Shown: in pieces, positions 1-8,288 of the stretch | Position numbering within the stretch: position 1 is the stretch's first letter | Layout of the letters: each line of letters begins with the position of its first letter | NCBI GenBank assembly: GCA_020073365.1 | Contig: JAIQFL010000045.1 | Span: forward strand, 1 to 45,582 | Source of the DNA: Terriglobia bacterium | Lineage (GTDB): Bacteria; Acidobacteriota; Terriglobia; Bryobacterales; Bryobacteraceae | Direction: 5' to 3' | DNA length: 45,582 nt | Notes under the pieces: model-generated | What the model was told of the DNA's origin: nothing | Seen by the model: only the letters and a program-made list of their open reading frames with translations | The model's database searches: none | Made by a program: the position numbers and the translations under genes

Positions 1-1565
1 CCATTTATTACGGTTTCGCGGACGCCTCCATGTCGGTCAACGGCGAGCCGCCCACATCGGGCCAGAGAATTGCACTGCTCGGCATCCTCATCTTCATTTT
101 CAGCCTGATCGGCGCGTTCATTGGGATGGCGTATGGAGCCGGGGAAGGCGATGTACGCGCGGTGTATCCGGGCAAGCTGACGTCACTGGATGCCCTGCTC
201 TCCGGGAAGTTGTTCTCGACCAACGTGGCCCGGTCCATTCTGGCCGGAGGGGCCACGGCAGGCGCTATGCTTCTGGTCCAGAATGTGGCCTTGTTCGCCA
301 CGCACGCGATGTGTCCCGTGGACGATCACGACCTTGTCAGCAGCCTCATCGCGGCTTTTCCGCTGGGCGAGGCTTTCTCCGACACGGCTCTGAATGCCTT
401 GGCCATCGCGGCATTCGGCCTGCTGATGCCCATCGCGCTTTTGCGGCCCCGGGTGCGAAAAGAGTGGATCTTCTACACGCTGCTGCCTCTCTTTTCGATG
501 TTGTGCGCGGCAATCTGGTGGGCGGACTCATCCGCCTGGCGGAATTTCATCATCTCGGTACTGGTCCCCATAGCGGTTGCTTGTGTGCCGTTCTTTTATG
601 GCGACCTGCTGGCCTCGATCAGCAGCATCGTCGCCTTTGATATCGTCGGCAAATTGATTTACCGAAGCGCCGTTTCGCCGTACTGGGCACGGATCAGCGC
701 TCCGGTGGTCTACGTGGGAATCGTCTTCCTGCTGATGGAGGTCTACTTTGCCTGGCGCGGCAGGACGTACCAGGAGGGAGAGGTCCGGCCGCTCTACGCA
801 CGGTTCCTCGCGGAGCGCCTGGCACTGCGGGCGGAAATCGGCGCCGCCCGGCAGGCGCAACTGCGGCTCTTGCCCGATCGGCCGCCCAGCATGGCAGGAC
901 TCTCGATCGCCGGCTCGTGCGTTCCGGCGCGCGAGGTGGGGGGAGACTTCTACGATTTTTATGCGCTCGACGATCATCGTCTGGGGGTATTCCTGGCAGA
1001 GGGCGGAAACCGCGAGCTCGGTTCGGCCATGGCGATCGCGCTGGCCAAGGGCTATCTGCTCTATGCCACGCGGCTGGACCTGAGTCCCGTGGAGATCCTC
1101 CGGCGTCTACGGGAGGCGCTCTCTACCACCTTGCACGACGAGAATGCCGGCGTGTCCATGCTGTACGCGGTCATCGATACGCGCGCCGCCACCATCCGGT
1201 TCGCCCGGGCAGGAGATTCGCCGCGGTTGGTGATCAACGGGAACCCGGCGGTGGAGGAACTCGCCGCCAGCCGGGCGAATGAGATGGCCATCCAGCACGG
1301 CCTCGCCATGCTTGCGCCGAAAGATGCGCTGGTGTTCTACACCGACGGTCTGGCCGTGCAGATTGCGGAAGAAAAGCGCGAGCGCGTGGACCGATTCCTG
1401 GCAAAAACCGCTTCCAAAATGCGCGATGGCTCGGCTGCCGAGCTGCACGCCGCCATCTTCAAGGCCGCCATCAAACGCAAGCATGAGGCTCCGCCCGACG
1501 ATGTCACCGCGGTGGTGGTTCGTCTGGAGGAGCCTCGTGAGCGGGCCATGGAGGTGGTGGCCTGA
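1..1565 (+). CDS. SpoIIE/PP2C-type phosphatase with membrane N-terminus, 5' end outside window
   Basis: The reading frame is open to the left edge (IYYGFADAS before the first ATG at 30), and that ATG has no Shine-Dalgarno sequence, so the gene probably starts upstream of the window. The visible N-terminal 240 residues carry about six hydrophobic segments and align with the middle of the next gene (shared YY, then a GKLFSTNVARS/GRILNRTVGES block). The C-terminal 230 residues are a SpoIIE-like Ser/Thr phosphatase domain: VGGDFYDF (first metal Asp), FYTDGL and PPDDVT are present. The central metal motif, ADVSGKG in the paralogue, reads AEGGNRE here, so Asp becomes Glu and the glycines are lost. 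Activity may be weak or absent. Such phosphatases usually dephosphorylate STAS anti-sigma antagonists. Family call is firm; activity is not. Confidence 0.85.
   Translation, partial: IYYGFADASMSVNGEPPTSGQRIALLGILIFIFSLIGAFIGMAYGAGEGDVRAVYPGKLTSLDALLSGKLFSTNVARSILAGGATAGAMLLVQNVALFATHAMCPVDDHDLVSSLIAAFPLGEAFSDTALNALAIAAFGLLMPIALLRPRVRKEWIFYTLLPLFSMLCAAIWWADSSAWRNFIISVLVPIAVACVPFFYGDLLASISSIVAFDIVGKLIYRSAVSPYWARISAPVVYVGIVFLLMEVYFAWRGRTYQEGEVRPLYARFLAERLALRAEIGAARQAQLRLLPDRPPSMAGLSIAGSCVPAREVGGDFYDFYALDDHRLGVFLAEGGNRELGSAMAIALAKGYLLYATRLDLSPVEILRRLREALSTTLHDENAGVSMLYAVIDTRAATIRFARAGDSPRLVINGNPAVEELAASRANEMAIQHGLAMLAPKDALVFYTDGLAVQIAEEKRERVDRFLAKTASKMRDGSAAELHAAIFKAAIKRKHEAPPDDVTAVVVRLEEPRERAMEVVA
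1550..1564 (+). promoter_or_regulatory. Ribosome binding site deciding a CTG start
   Basis: GGAGGTGG at 1550-1557 lies inside the end of the upstream phosphatase gene. From GGAGG it is 7 nt to CTG at 1562, which overlaps the upstream TGA stop as CTGA. No ATG, GTG or TTG occurs in this frame between the preceding stop (1538) and GTG at 1634. Confidence 0.55.
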
Positions 1566-3898
1566 AACGGCTTCGCATCCCGGGCCTGTCGGCTCTCGCG
1601 GGCCTGATCCTCCTGGCGATTCTGTTTCCGCGGGTGGACCCGTCCGCCAAGGAGCAGTTGACTTTGAACCGGCGCCGCGCCATCGAGCGGGTCAGGCAGA
1701 TGGCGTCCCGGTATGGTGTGGACACGGCGGGGTGGAGCGTCGCAGTCACCGATCAGACAGACGCGAAGCACAGAGCATATCTGGCAGCTTACCCGGATGA
1801 TCCGGCCGCCAGGCTCTTCGGCTTGCTGAGGTTGAATGTCGTCTTGATCGAGCCGGGCGGGCAGCATAAAGTCCGAATGGCGTTGTTGGCGGATGGCCGG
1901 CCTGCGGAATGGAAATGGGATGGCGCCGTAAACGGGCCAGAGACTCAGCCGAAACCCAGTCCCGCGCCCGATACGATCCTGGCGGACTTTATAGGCGCGA
2001 AGCGTGGGACGTTCACTCCGGCCGGCGTGTCGGACGATGGCGCGCTCCGCTACGACTGGGAGTGGCGGGCGGCCGATCGATTCCCGCTCCTGGCCTCCGT
2101 GAAACTGGAGCAGAAGGCGGGTGTGTTGCGGTCGGTAGTACTGGCGCCAGTCTATCGGGACGCCTTCGAGGAGCAGTTCAAGCGCAGCCAGGACGACACG
2201 TTCGCGACGGTAGCCAAGCTGGTCGGGGTCGTGGTGTGGACGGCGGGGCTGGGTCTGTTCCTGTGGCGGGCGATTTTCGGAAAACGGCGCTGGCGCATTC
2301 CGCTCATGTTGCTCGCGGCGCAGCTTGTGTGGGTTGCGGTCAGTTTTTGGGGGGGCACGTACTACCAGGAATTCCTGGGGCGAAAACAGAGCGTTATGGA
2401 CGCCCTTTTCTTCATCGCCGGCGAGAATTCGGACATTTTCTGGTCGTTCTTCTGGTTGTTTGTGTTTGCAGGCGCGGGATATGCCATTCACACGGCCGGG
2501 AATCGCGAGAAATGGTACACGCTCGACCTGATTTCGCGCGGTCGGATTCTGAATCGCACGGTGGGCGAATCCCTCGCGATCGGCTTGCTGAGTGGAATCG
2601 GGCTGGCGGCCCTGCCCTACCTGGTCGCGGCGATCCGTTGGCTCCCCGGCGTGGCCCTGGACTTCCGCTCGATGGACGCGATGGTGGCGCCTTTCCCCTC
2701 TATCGTGGCGCTGCGGTTGTCCGCCGCGGTTCCAGCCCTGGCGCTCTTCGGATTCCTGTTTCCGCTTACTCGACACCTGCGGAAACCCCTTTGGTTTTGG
2801 GCGGTGTTCGTTTCCGCGGGAGTCCTGGTGGTGGTGGATTCGATGCCGTTCCGGGCCGCCGTACCAGCCCTGGCCACCGCCGTGGTACTGTTCGGTGGCT
2901 ACCTGCTGATTTACCTCCGGAGCGATCTTCTAGCGGCGATGACTGCCATGATCGCAGCTAGAGCCGTCGTTGTCCCCTGTCTGCTGTTGACCCAACCGTT
3001 CTTGCGTGATTCCGCCCTCGGGTTGGTGGCCCTGGGCGTGGCAGCCATCGCGGCATCCGTCTATTGGGCAGTTCGCGGACCCGAGCCCGACGCGGAGCCT
3101 GAGTCGTATGCAACCCGGTTTTCGGCGGAGCCCGAGGTGCCCGCCAGATCGGAGCGCGAGCGTTTGCAGGCCGAGTTTCAAGTGGCTCGCAAGGCTCAGC
3201 AGGACGCGTTGCCCGCCGCTCCGCCGGTGGTGGATGGATACTCTCTGGCCGGCTGGTGCGAACCCGCGCAGCAGGTGGGCGGCGACCTGTACGACTATTT
3301 CCCGCTTCCCGACGGCCGCCTTGGAATTGCCGTGGCCGACGTTTCGGGAAAGGGCGTTCCCGCGGCGTTGTACATGATGGTGACCAAAGGGCTGCTCGCC
3401 GCAGTCTCGCGGGATAGCAACCAGTTGGCTTACATCCTGGAGCAGATCAACCTTCATTTGTATCGTGCGTGCCGGAAGAAGGTCTTCGTCACCATGGCGG
3501 CGGTGGTTTTGGACCCATCCAACCGCCGCTTGGAGTACGGCCGGGCCGGGCACAATCCCATGGTGTGGCGCCGGCGGCGGCGAGGTGAAACGAAGCTCGT
3601 GAAACCGCCCGGACTGGGACTGGGAATGACCCCTGGCGAGCGCTTCAACCGCAGCCTCCGGATCGAGGAACTGGACCTGGAGCCTGAAGATGCCATCGTG
3701 CTCTATTCGGACGGCATTACGGAGGCGGTGAACCACTCCATGGAACAATTTGGCGAGGAGCGGCTGATGCGCTCCGTGGAAAGCACGGACGGCCGGTCCG
3801 CCACCGAGAGCCGGGACGCCATTCTGCGCGACCTGGCCGCTTTCATGGGTCCGACGCCCGCGAGGGACGACATCACGCTGGTGGTGATCCGGGCGTAG
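1562..3898 (+). CDS. SpoIIE/PP2C-type phosphatase with membrane sensor region (intact paralogue)
   Basis: A 778-residue protein when started at CTG 1562. That start adds KRLRIPGLSALAGLILLAIL, a basic-then-hydrophobic signal anchor, and sits 7 nt after GGAGG; the first conventional start, GTG 1634, has neither. Residues 30-230 look like an extracytoplasmic sensor domain. About eight membrane segments follow (roughly 230-510), then a linker and a SpoIIE phosphatase domain (about 545-778) with all metal motifs: VGGDLYDY, VADVSGKGVPAALYM, YSDGITEA and ARDDITLVV. It is a tandem paralogue of the gene before it and overlaps its stop, so translation is probably coupled. The likely substrate is a phosphorylated STAS protein such as the one at 6078; that pairing is inference. 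Confidence 0.88.
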   Translation: MKRLRIPGLSALAGLILLAILFPRVDPSAKEQLTLNRRRAIERVRQMASRYGVDTAGWSVAVTDQTDAKHRAYLAAYPDDPAARLFGLLRLNVVLIEPGGQHKVRMALLADGRPAEWKWDGAVNGPETQPKPSPAPDTILADFIGAKRGTFTPAGVSDDGALRYDWEWRAADRFPLLASVKLEQKAGVLRSVVLAPVYRDAFEEQFKRSQDDTFATVAKLVGVVVWTAGLGLFLWRAIFGKRRWRIPLMLLAAQLVWVAVSFWGGTYYQEFLGRKQSVMDALFFIAGENSDIFWSFFWLFVFAGAGYAIHTAGNREKWYTLDLISRGRILNRTVGESLAIGLLSGIGLAALPYLVAAIRWLPGVALDFRSMDAMVAPFPSIVALRLSAAVPALALFGFLFPLTRHLRKPLWFWAVFVSAGVLVVVDSMPFRAAVPALATAVVLFGGYLLIYLRSDLLAAMTAMIAARAVVVPCLLLTQPFLRDSALGLVALGVAAIAASVYWAVRGPEPDAEPESYATRFSAEPEVPARSERERLQAEFQVARKAQQDALPAAPPVVDGYSLAGWCEPAQQVGGDLYDYFPLPDGRLGIAVADVSGKGVPAALYMMVTKGLLAAVSRDSNQLAYILEQINLHLYRACRKKVFVTMAAVVLDPSNRRLEYGRAGHNPMVWRRRRRGETKLVKPPGLGLGMTPGERFNRSLRIEELDLEPEDAIVLYSDGITEAVNHSMEQFGEERLMRSVESTDGRSATESRDAILRDLAAFMGPTPARDDITLVVIRA

Positions 3899-4128
3899 CC
3901 TGAGTAGCACGGGCATTTCCGGCCGCGGATCCCTGGACTTGCCTGTGTTGGTTGGTGCTCGTCCGAAAATCTGAGCGTCTCCCCTCTTGACAGGCTGGTG
4001 CGTCCGGCACCGTCCCTTTAATCTGAACGCATGGGCAAGCTGACAAACCGCGTTCCAGCGGCCCTGGGCGTTCAGCGCCGATTGGGTGCATCGATCCACG
4101 CTGGATGGGATGGGGGAGGTAAGAAAGC

Positions 4129-4590
4129 ATGCTGTTCCGTTTGACGATTTTGGGTAGTATTCTCTGTCTCGCCGCGGCCAACGTTCTGGCGGACGAGACG
4201 GCCGATCGCGGCAAGCTGGCCGGCAAGTGGCAACCTAAGGCCGGCGAGAAGAACGATTACGGGACCTGGACGTTGGAAGAAGACAACGGTTCGATTCGAG
4301 TCACCGAGGAGTCCAACGGCCAGAAGATCGCGGAGTACGAATGCAACACCATGGGACGCGAATGCAACATCAAGGAGGCCGGCCACGCGGCCAAGGTGTC
4401 GATGTGGTACAACGGACCCAAATTGGTCGAAATGCGAATCCGCGGTTCCGAGGTGGTCAAGAGGTTATTCCACGTAACGGGCGATGGGGACATGCTGGAG
4501 TTGGAAGTGATTCCGATTGAGCCGGGTGGTCAATCCGAAGTGATCCACATGAGTTGTCTTCGCGAGGAAGCCGGCCACAAGCCCCAATAA
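4129..4590 (+). CDS. Small secreted protein of unknown function
   Basis: Encodes 153 residues. MLFRLTILGSILCLAAANVLA is a Sec signal peptide with likely cleavage after VLA. The mature part starts GKLAGKWQPKAGEKNDYGTW, alternates charged and hydrophobic residues as a beta-rich fold would, and contains two cysteines close together (YECNTMGREC) plus one near the end, so a disulfide is possible. The opening resembles lipocalin-like proteins of the form 'GxWxxxxG..GTWTxxxxG', but I cannot name a family. GGGGGAGG at 4112-4119 precedes the ATG at good spacing. It stands alone, convergent with the next gene. Confidence 0.75.
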   Translation: MLFRLTILGSILCLAAANVLADETADRGKLAGKWQPKAGEKNDYGTWTLEEDNGSIRVTEESNGQKIAEYECNTMGRECNIKEAGHAAKVSMWYNGPKLVEMRIRGSEVVKRLFHVTGDGDMLELEVIPIEPGGQSEVIHMSCLREEAGHKPQ

Positions 4591-4660
4591 TTGGCCTCCG
4601 ACCCGATGCCGGCCGGCCGGCGGGATCGTTCCGTTACGAACTCGTCGGTCGGCCGGGACA

Positions 4661-4693
4661 GCGCGCGGGCATCACCCTTGGATGCCCGTGCGC
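4661..4693. terminator. Hairpin between convergent genes, candidate bidirectional terminator
   Basis: A 13-bp stem (GCGCGCGGGCATC with GATGCCCGTGCGC, one G-U pair on the plus strand) closes a 7-nt loop. It sits between the converging genes ending at 4590 and 4704. There is no T-run on either side. Confidence 0.5.
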
Positions 4694-4703
4694 GAAACCG
4701 AGT

Positions 4704-5078
4704 CTATCCGCCGATCTGGATCGACTTCGCTACGTCGCCGCGGCGCTCAGGCGTGAATCTTACCGAGACCGTCTTGTTCACGTCCTGCGTCAGGTCGTTC
4801 AGAGTGACGACCTGATCGCCGGACTTGATCAGCGTCTTCGCGGTGACGACCATATCGAAGGGAACTCCACTGGGAGGTTCGACAACCACCAGTTTCTGAT
4901 CTGGATTGACCAAAGTGATCTTCCCGGAAATGGTTTCCGGCGGCCACGCGCTCCGCATGGCCGCGGTCGTCGTCATCTTCTTGTTTGTTTTGGCCGCGGG
5001 TCCGTTTGCCGCGGTCAGAGGAATCGCCACCAACAGCGTACACACCGTGGCGGCGAGCATCGATAATTTGACTTTCAT
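4704..5078 (-). CDS. Small secreted protein of unknown function
   Basis: Encodes 124 residues. The N-terminus MKVKLSMLAATVCTLLVAIP is a Sec signal peptide ending near LTAANG. After a Lys/Thr-rich stretch the mature domain runs ETISGKITLVNPDQKLVVVE ... DMVVTAKTLIKSGDQVVTLNDLTQDVNKTVSVRFTPERRGDVAKSIQIGG. This small beta-barrel style, with a proposed metal-independent OB-like fold, resembles the DUF5666-type periplasmic proteins, but I am not certain of the family. No cysteines, no partner gene. It precedes, on the same strand, no other gene before the convergent hairpin at 4661-4693. Confidence 0.7.
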   Translation of the reverse strand: MKVKLSMLAATVCTLLVAIPLTAANGPAAKTNKKMTTTAAMRSAWPPETISGKITLVNPDQKLVVVEPPSGVPFDMVVTAKTLIKSGDQVVTLNDLTQDVNKTVSVRFTPERRGDVAKSIQIGG

Positions 5079-5161
5079 TGTGGTTTACCTCGTATTGATG
5101 AGCGGGAACGGGTCTACGCCGCGCGGCAGGCCGAAGCCTGTCGAGGGTTTTACGAGGAGGC

Positions 5162-5743
5162 TCATGCCCCCAGGCTCTGCCTCAGGTCCCGATACTCTTT
5201 TGAAACACTCGAGTACTCGACAGCGTTCCCGACGGACCGCGTCAAGCTCTTTCCTTCGTTATACAGGTTGTTCAGGTAGTTCCGATATGTGGCGAGCCAC
5301 AGTTCTTTCGAGTGGGTGTTGCCGAACACGATGGCGTCTTGAGCGTTGTCGGCCATCAGCCGGGTGGTCACCGCGATTCGATCGATCACCCGCTGCTGCC
5401 ACGGGGCCACCGCGCGGCGTATGGTCTCCAGGCGGCACAGCTTGGCGCCAATGTCATTGATATCGCCCCTAAGACGGTTCAATTGGTATCCGTAGGTCTG
5501 CCAACTCAGCTCCGGAGTCCCGGTAAAGCTCTGCAGCCTGTCGGCACGGTACAAGGCCTCCTGGGCGTCGGATTGAACTTCTTTAAATATCGTGTTGGCT
5601 TCGCCCTGGAAGTTCCACGTATAGGATGCGGCAGTCGGTCTTCCGGCCACGCATTCATGGGTCACTGCCGCAGCCGCTGGTTGGGCTGACACGGCCATCG
5701 CGACGGAAATGCAACTGCTCCATAGCAGCGCTCGGAGTCTCAT
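5162..5743 (-). CDS. Secreted alpha-helical protein of unknown function
   Basis: Encodes 193 residues from the ATG at 5743, which has GAGGAA upstream (AGGAGAAAGAGGAACTGAA-ATG). The frame extends 13 codons further up, but that would bury the signal peptide. MRLRALLWSSCISVAMAVSA followed by QPAAAA is a Sec signal with an Ala-x-Ala site. The mature protein is mostly predicted helix, rich in Arg, Asp and Gln (for example RADRLQSFTGTPELSWQTYG and YRNYLNNLYNEGKSLTRSVG), with a Cys pair around C43 and a 'KLCRLETIRRAV' helix. I recognise no family. Periplasmic or outer-surface location is inferred from the signal peptide only. It is read in the same direction as 4704-5078 with an 83-bp gap. Confidence 0.75.
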   Translation of the reverse strand: MRLRALLWSSCISVAMAVSAQPAAAAVTHECVAGRPTAASYTWNFQGEANTIFKEVQSDAQEALYRADRLQSFTGTPELSWQTYGYQLNRLRGDINDIGAKLCRLETIRRAVAPWQQRVIDRIAVTTRLMADNAQDAIVFGNTHSKELWLATYRNYLNNLYNEGKSLTRSVGNAVEYSSVSKEYRDLRQSLGA

Positions 5744-6077
5744 TTCAGTTCCTCTTTCTCCTCCTATATTTATTTGACACACCGGTCAGGCGGGCTGAGT
5801 ATCCTGTCGAGGCTGTATGCCGCCCTGCCTAGGTGAAATCCAGCGCCGATTCCCGAATCACGCAACATAGCTCGGATGGGAGACCAGAACTTCCGCGCCT
5901 GACCGCGTCCCGTTTCGGCCAGCGGGGTTACGGCAGCCGCGCTCAGCGCGCGCACCGAGAGTTGTATCCGTTTTGCCCACTACGCGAATCGATGCCGATG
6001 CACACGCTATAAGTCGAAAGGCGAAAAAACGCACAGTCGGGAGTTCCTGTGCCACAATGATCAGTCGGAGGTAGTTT
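5744..6077. other. Divergent intergenic region, no gene seen
   Basis: 334 bp between the divergent starts at 5743 and 6078, so it should hold promoters for both. TATAAG at 6008-6013 could be a -10 element for the STAS operon, but no acceptable -35 hexamer is at the right distance. I saw no convincing small ORF or RNA gene. Confidence 0.5.
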
Positions 6078-6446
6078 TTGGCGAACTCGTTTACGGTCGC
6101 ACGTTCCCGTGAGGGCGATATTTCAGTTCTTTCCCTGCATGGATATCTGGATGCACATACGGCTCCCCAATTCGAGAAGGCCGTTCAGGAAGAGTACGAT
6201 GCGGGTCGCTTCCGGATCATCGTGAACTGTGTGGGTTTGACCTATATCTCATCCGCGGGTCTGGGCGTCTTCATGAGTTTCATCGAGGATGTGCGGGAGG
6301 CCAACGGGGATATCAAGATCTGTTCCGTATCCGATACGGTCTACCAGGTGTTCGAGATCCTCGGCTTCCCCTCGCTCTTCGATATTCTGGCGGACCAGGC
6401 AACCGCGGTGCAGCGGTTTTCCGAAGTGCCCACCAAGGAGAATTAA
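6078..6446 (+). CDS. STAS-domain anti-sigma factor antagonist (SpoIIAA/RsbV family)
   Basis: Encodes 122 residues, about the full length of a single STAS domain. The start is TTG at 6078, set by CGGAGGTAG ending 5 nt upstream. The fold signature is clear: VLSLHGYLDAHTAPQFEKAV near the N-terminus, and the phosphorylation loop YISSAGLGVFMSF with Ser58/Ser59, followed by ICSVSDTVYQVFEILGF. In the family, the kinase partner phosphorylates this serine and a SpoIIE-type phosphatase removes the phosphate, which frees the antagonist to bind the kinase. The kinase partner is the next gene, 2 nt downstream, and two SpoIIE-type phosphatases lie 2 kb upstream. The sigma factor or other target of the switch is not visible here. 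Confidence 0.93.
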   Translation: MANSFTVARSREGDISVLSLHGYLDAHTAPQFEKAVQEEYDAGRFRIIVNCVGLTYISSAGLGVFMSFIEDVREANGDIKICSVSDTVYQVFEILGFPSLFDILADQATAVQRFSEVPTKEN

Positions 6447-6448
6447 CC

Positions 6449-6901
6449 ATGGACTCGCTGGAACGCACCTTTCAACTGCACGTGCCGTCCTCGACCGAGA
6501 ACCTGGCAATGATCCGGGACTTCGTGGGCAAGATCGGCGAGCGCGCGGGCATGAACCCGGCCGAACTGGTAAGGCTGGAACTGGCGGTGGATGAAGCCTG
6601 CGCCAATGTCATCGAGCATGCCTACGGATCGGACGACACGCGCGAGGTCACTGTGAAGGCCACGCTCGACTCCGAGACCGTTGAAATTAAAATTGTGGAC
6701 ACTGGCCGGGGCTTCGATCCTTCGGTCATCGAACAAGCCAACCTGGAGCAACTGGCCAGCCAGCGCAAGAGCGGAGGGCTCGGTATGCGCCTTATCCGGT
6801 CGGTGATGGACGAGGTCCAATACCAGATCGTGCCCGGGCAGAAGAATGAGCTGCGCATGGTGAAGCACCTGAAGAAAAAGGAACCCTCCCCGAGTTCCTG
6901 A
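6449..6901 (+). CDS. RsbW/SpoIIAB-type anti-sigma serine kinase (GHKL ATPase)
   Basis: Encodes 150 residues comprising one HATPase_c_2 domain. The ATP-site boxes are all present: N box ELAVDEACANVIEHAY with Asn53, G1 box VDTGRGFDP, and G2 box SGGLGMRLIRSVMD. AAGGAG inside the end of the STAS gene supplies its ribosome binding site, so the two are translated together. By family, it binds a target protein (often a sigma factor) and phosphorylates the STAS antagonist. The tail after residue 135 is a short Lys-rich extension (KHLKKKEP). It is followed after 5 nt by a purine permease, an unusual third member of such an operon. Confidence 0.93.
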   Translation: MDSLERTFQLHVPSSTENLAMIRDFVGKIGERAGMNPAELVRLELAVDEACANVIEHAYGSDDTREVTVKATLDSETVEIKIVDTGRGFDPSVIEQANLEQLASQRKSGGLGMRLIRSVMDEVQYQIVPGQKNELRMVKHLKKKEPSPSS

Positions 6902-6906
6902 TCCCC

Positions 6907-8217
6907 ATGCCCCTGCGCCCACGGCTGGAGCACTACTTCGACTTCCAAAAGCTCGGCGCCGATTGGAGGACCGAGATCCTGGCCGGGTGCACTACGTTCA
7001 TGACGATGGCGTACATCGTCTTCGTAAACCCCGCGATTCTGCATGAGACCGGCATGCCGTTGGCCGCGGTGACGGCGGCCACGTGCCTCTCGGCGGCTGC
7101 CGGCAGCTTTCTCATGGGAGGCTTCGCGAAATACCCCATCGCGCTGGCGCCCGGCATGGGGCTGAACGCGTACTTCACCTACTCGGTGGTGAAGGGAATG
7201 GGGGTGCCGTGGCAAGCCGCGCTGGGTGCCGTTTTCATTTCCGGGGTGGCGTTTTTCCTGCTGACTCTGCTGGGAGTGCGCCAACTCATCATCGCGGCCA
7301 TCCCGGTGGAACTGTACGCCGCGGTCGGGGCCGGCGTGGGGCTGTTCATCGCGCTGATCGGCTTCCGCAATTCCGGAATCATCGTGCCCAACGCGGCCAC
7401 TACCGTGACGCTCGGCAATCTGAACGACAAGAGCACGGCGCTGGCATTGTTCGGACTGCTGCTCATCGGCGCGCTGATGGCGTGGCGCGTGCGCGCGGCC
7501 ATGCTGATCGGCATTCTGACGACCACGGTGGCCGGCCTGATCACGGGTGTCGCGAAGTGGAACCCGCAATTCTACAGCCTGAGCGACCTCTCCGCCACCG
7601 CTTTCAAACTCGACGTGCCGGCCGCCTTGCGCATCGGCTTTCTCGAAATCATCTTCGTGTTCCTGTTCATTGACCTGTTCGACAACATCGGAACCCTGGT
7701 GGCGGTGGGCAAGAAGGCCAACCTGTTTGACAAGACGCACCAGATCCCGCGAGTTAACCGCATCCTGCTTTCCGATGCGACGGCGACCATCGTGGGATCG
7801 CTCACGGGCACGTCCACCGTGGTGAGTTACATCGAAAGCGCCGCGGGTGTAGCCGCCGGTGGCCGCACGGGAGTGACTGCCATCGTCACCGGTCTGCTGT
7901 TTCTCGCGGCTTTGTTCGTAGCACCGGTGGTGGGCGCGATTCCCGCCGCGGCTACCGCGCCGGCGCTGATCATTGTGGGTGGACTGATGATGTCGGTAGT
8001 GGGAGAGATCCGGTGGGACGATCCGGAAGTGGCTCTCCCGGCGTTTCTCACCATGATGACGATCCCGCTGACGTTCAGTATCGCCAACGGCCTGGCATTC
8101 GGCTTCACGGCGTTCACGCTGATCAAATTGCTGCGCGGGAAGTGGCGGCAGGTGAGCTGGTTCGTGTGGGTGCTGACGGGGCTGTTTGTGGCGCGGTTTG
8201 TGTATCTGGCGCGGTAG
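6907..8217 (+). CDS. NCS2-family nucleobase permease (AzgA-like adenine/guanine/hypoxanthine)
   Basis: Encodes 436 residues, normal for the family, with about 12 to 14 membrane segments. Signatures include FTMTMAY-like GCTTFMTMAYIVFVNPAIL, the 'APGMGLNAYFTY' loop that lines the substrate path in AzgA-like transporters, FIDLFDNIGTLVAVGKK, and GTSTVVSYIESAAGVAAGGRTG. It should import purine bases by proton symport across the inner membrane. It begins 5 nt after the anti-sigma kinase stop and has no terminator before it, so it is probably cotranscribed with the STAS and kinase genes. Exact base specificity cannot be read from the sequence. Confidence 0.92.
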   Translation: MPLRPRLEHYFDFQKLGADWRTEILAGCTTFMTMAYIVFVNPAILHETGMPLAAVTAATCLSAAAGSFLMGGFAKYPIALAPGMGLNAYFTYSVVKGMGVPWQAALGAVFISGVAFFLLTLLGVRQLIIAAIPVELYAAVGAGVGLFIALIGFRNSGIIVPNAATTVTLGNLNDKSTALALFGLLLIGALMAWRVRAAMLIGILTTTVAGLITGVAKWNPQFYSLSDLSATAFKLDVPAALRIGFLEIIFVFLFIDLFDNIGTLVAVGKKANLFDKTHQIPRVNRILLSDATATIVGSLTGTSTVVSYIESAAGVAAGGRTGVTAIVTGLLFLAALFVAPVVGAIPAAATAPALIIVGGLMMSVVGEIRWDDPEVALPAFLTMMTIPLTFSIANGLAFGFTAFTLIKLLRGKWRQVSWFVWVLTGLFVARFVYLAR

Positions 8218-8220
8218 GGA

Positions 8221-8239
8221 GCCCGCTGCACTCGCGGGC
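8221..8239 (+). terminator. GC-rich hairpin after the permease gene
   Basis: GCCCGC-7 nt-GCGGGC begins 3 nt after the permease stop. There is no T-run, so it is only a weak candidate for ending the STAS operon. Confidence 0.3.
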
Positions 8240-8288
8240 GCGGGTTCGTCAAGTGCGTTGGCTATTCGAGTGCATGCGATCACGGTGA

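Noticed and set aside
4031-4144. A 37-codon ORF before the small secreted protein gene
   Set aside because: It lacks a ribosome site and any recognisable feature, and it overlaps the next gene's start out of frame.
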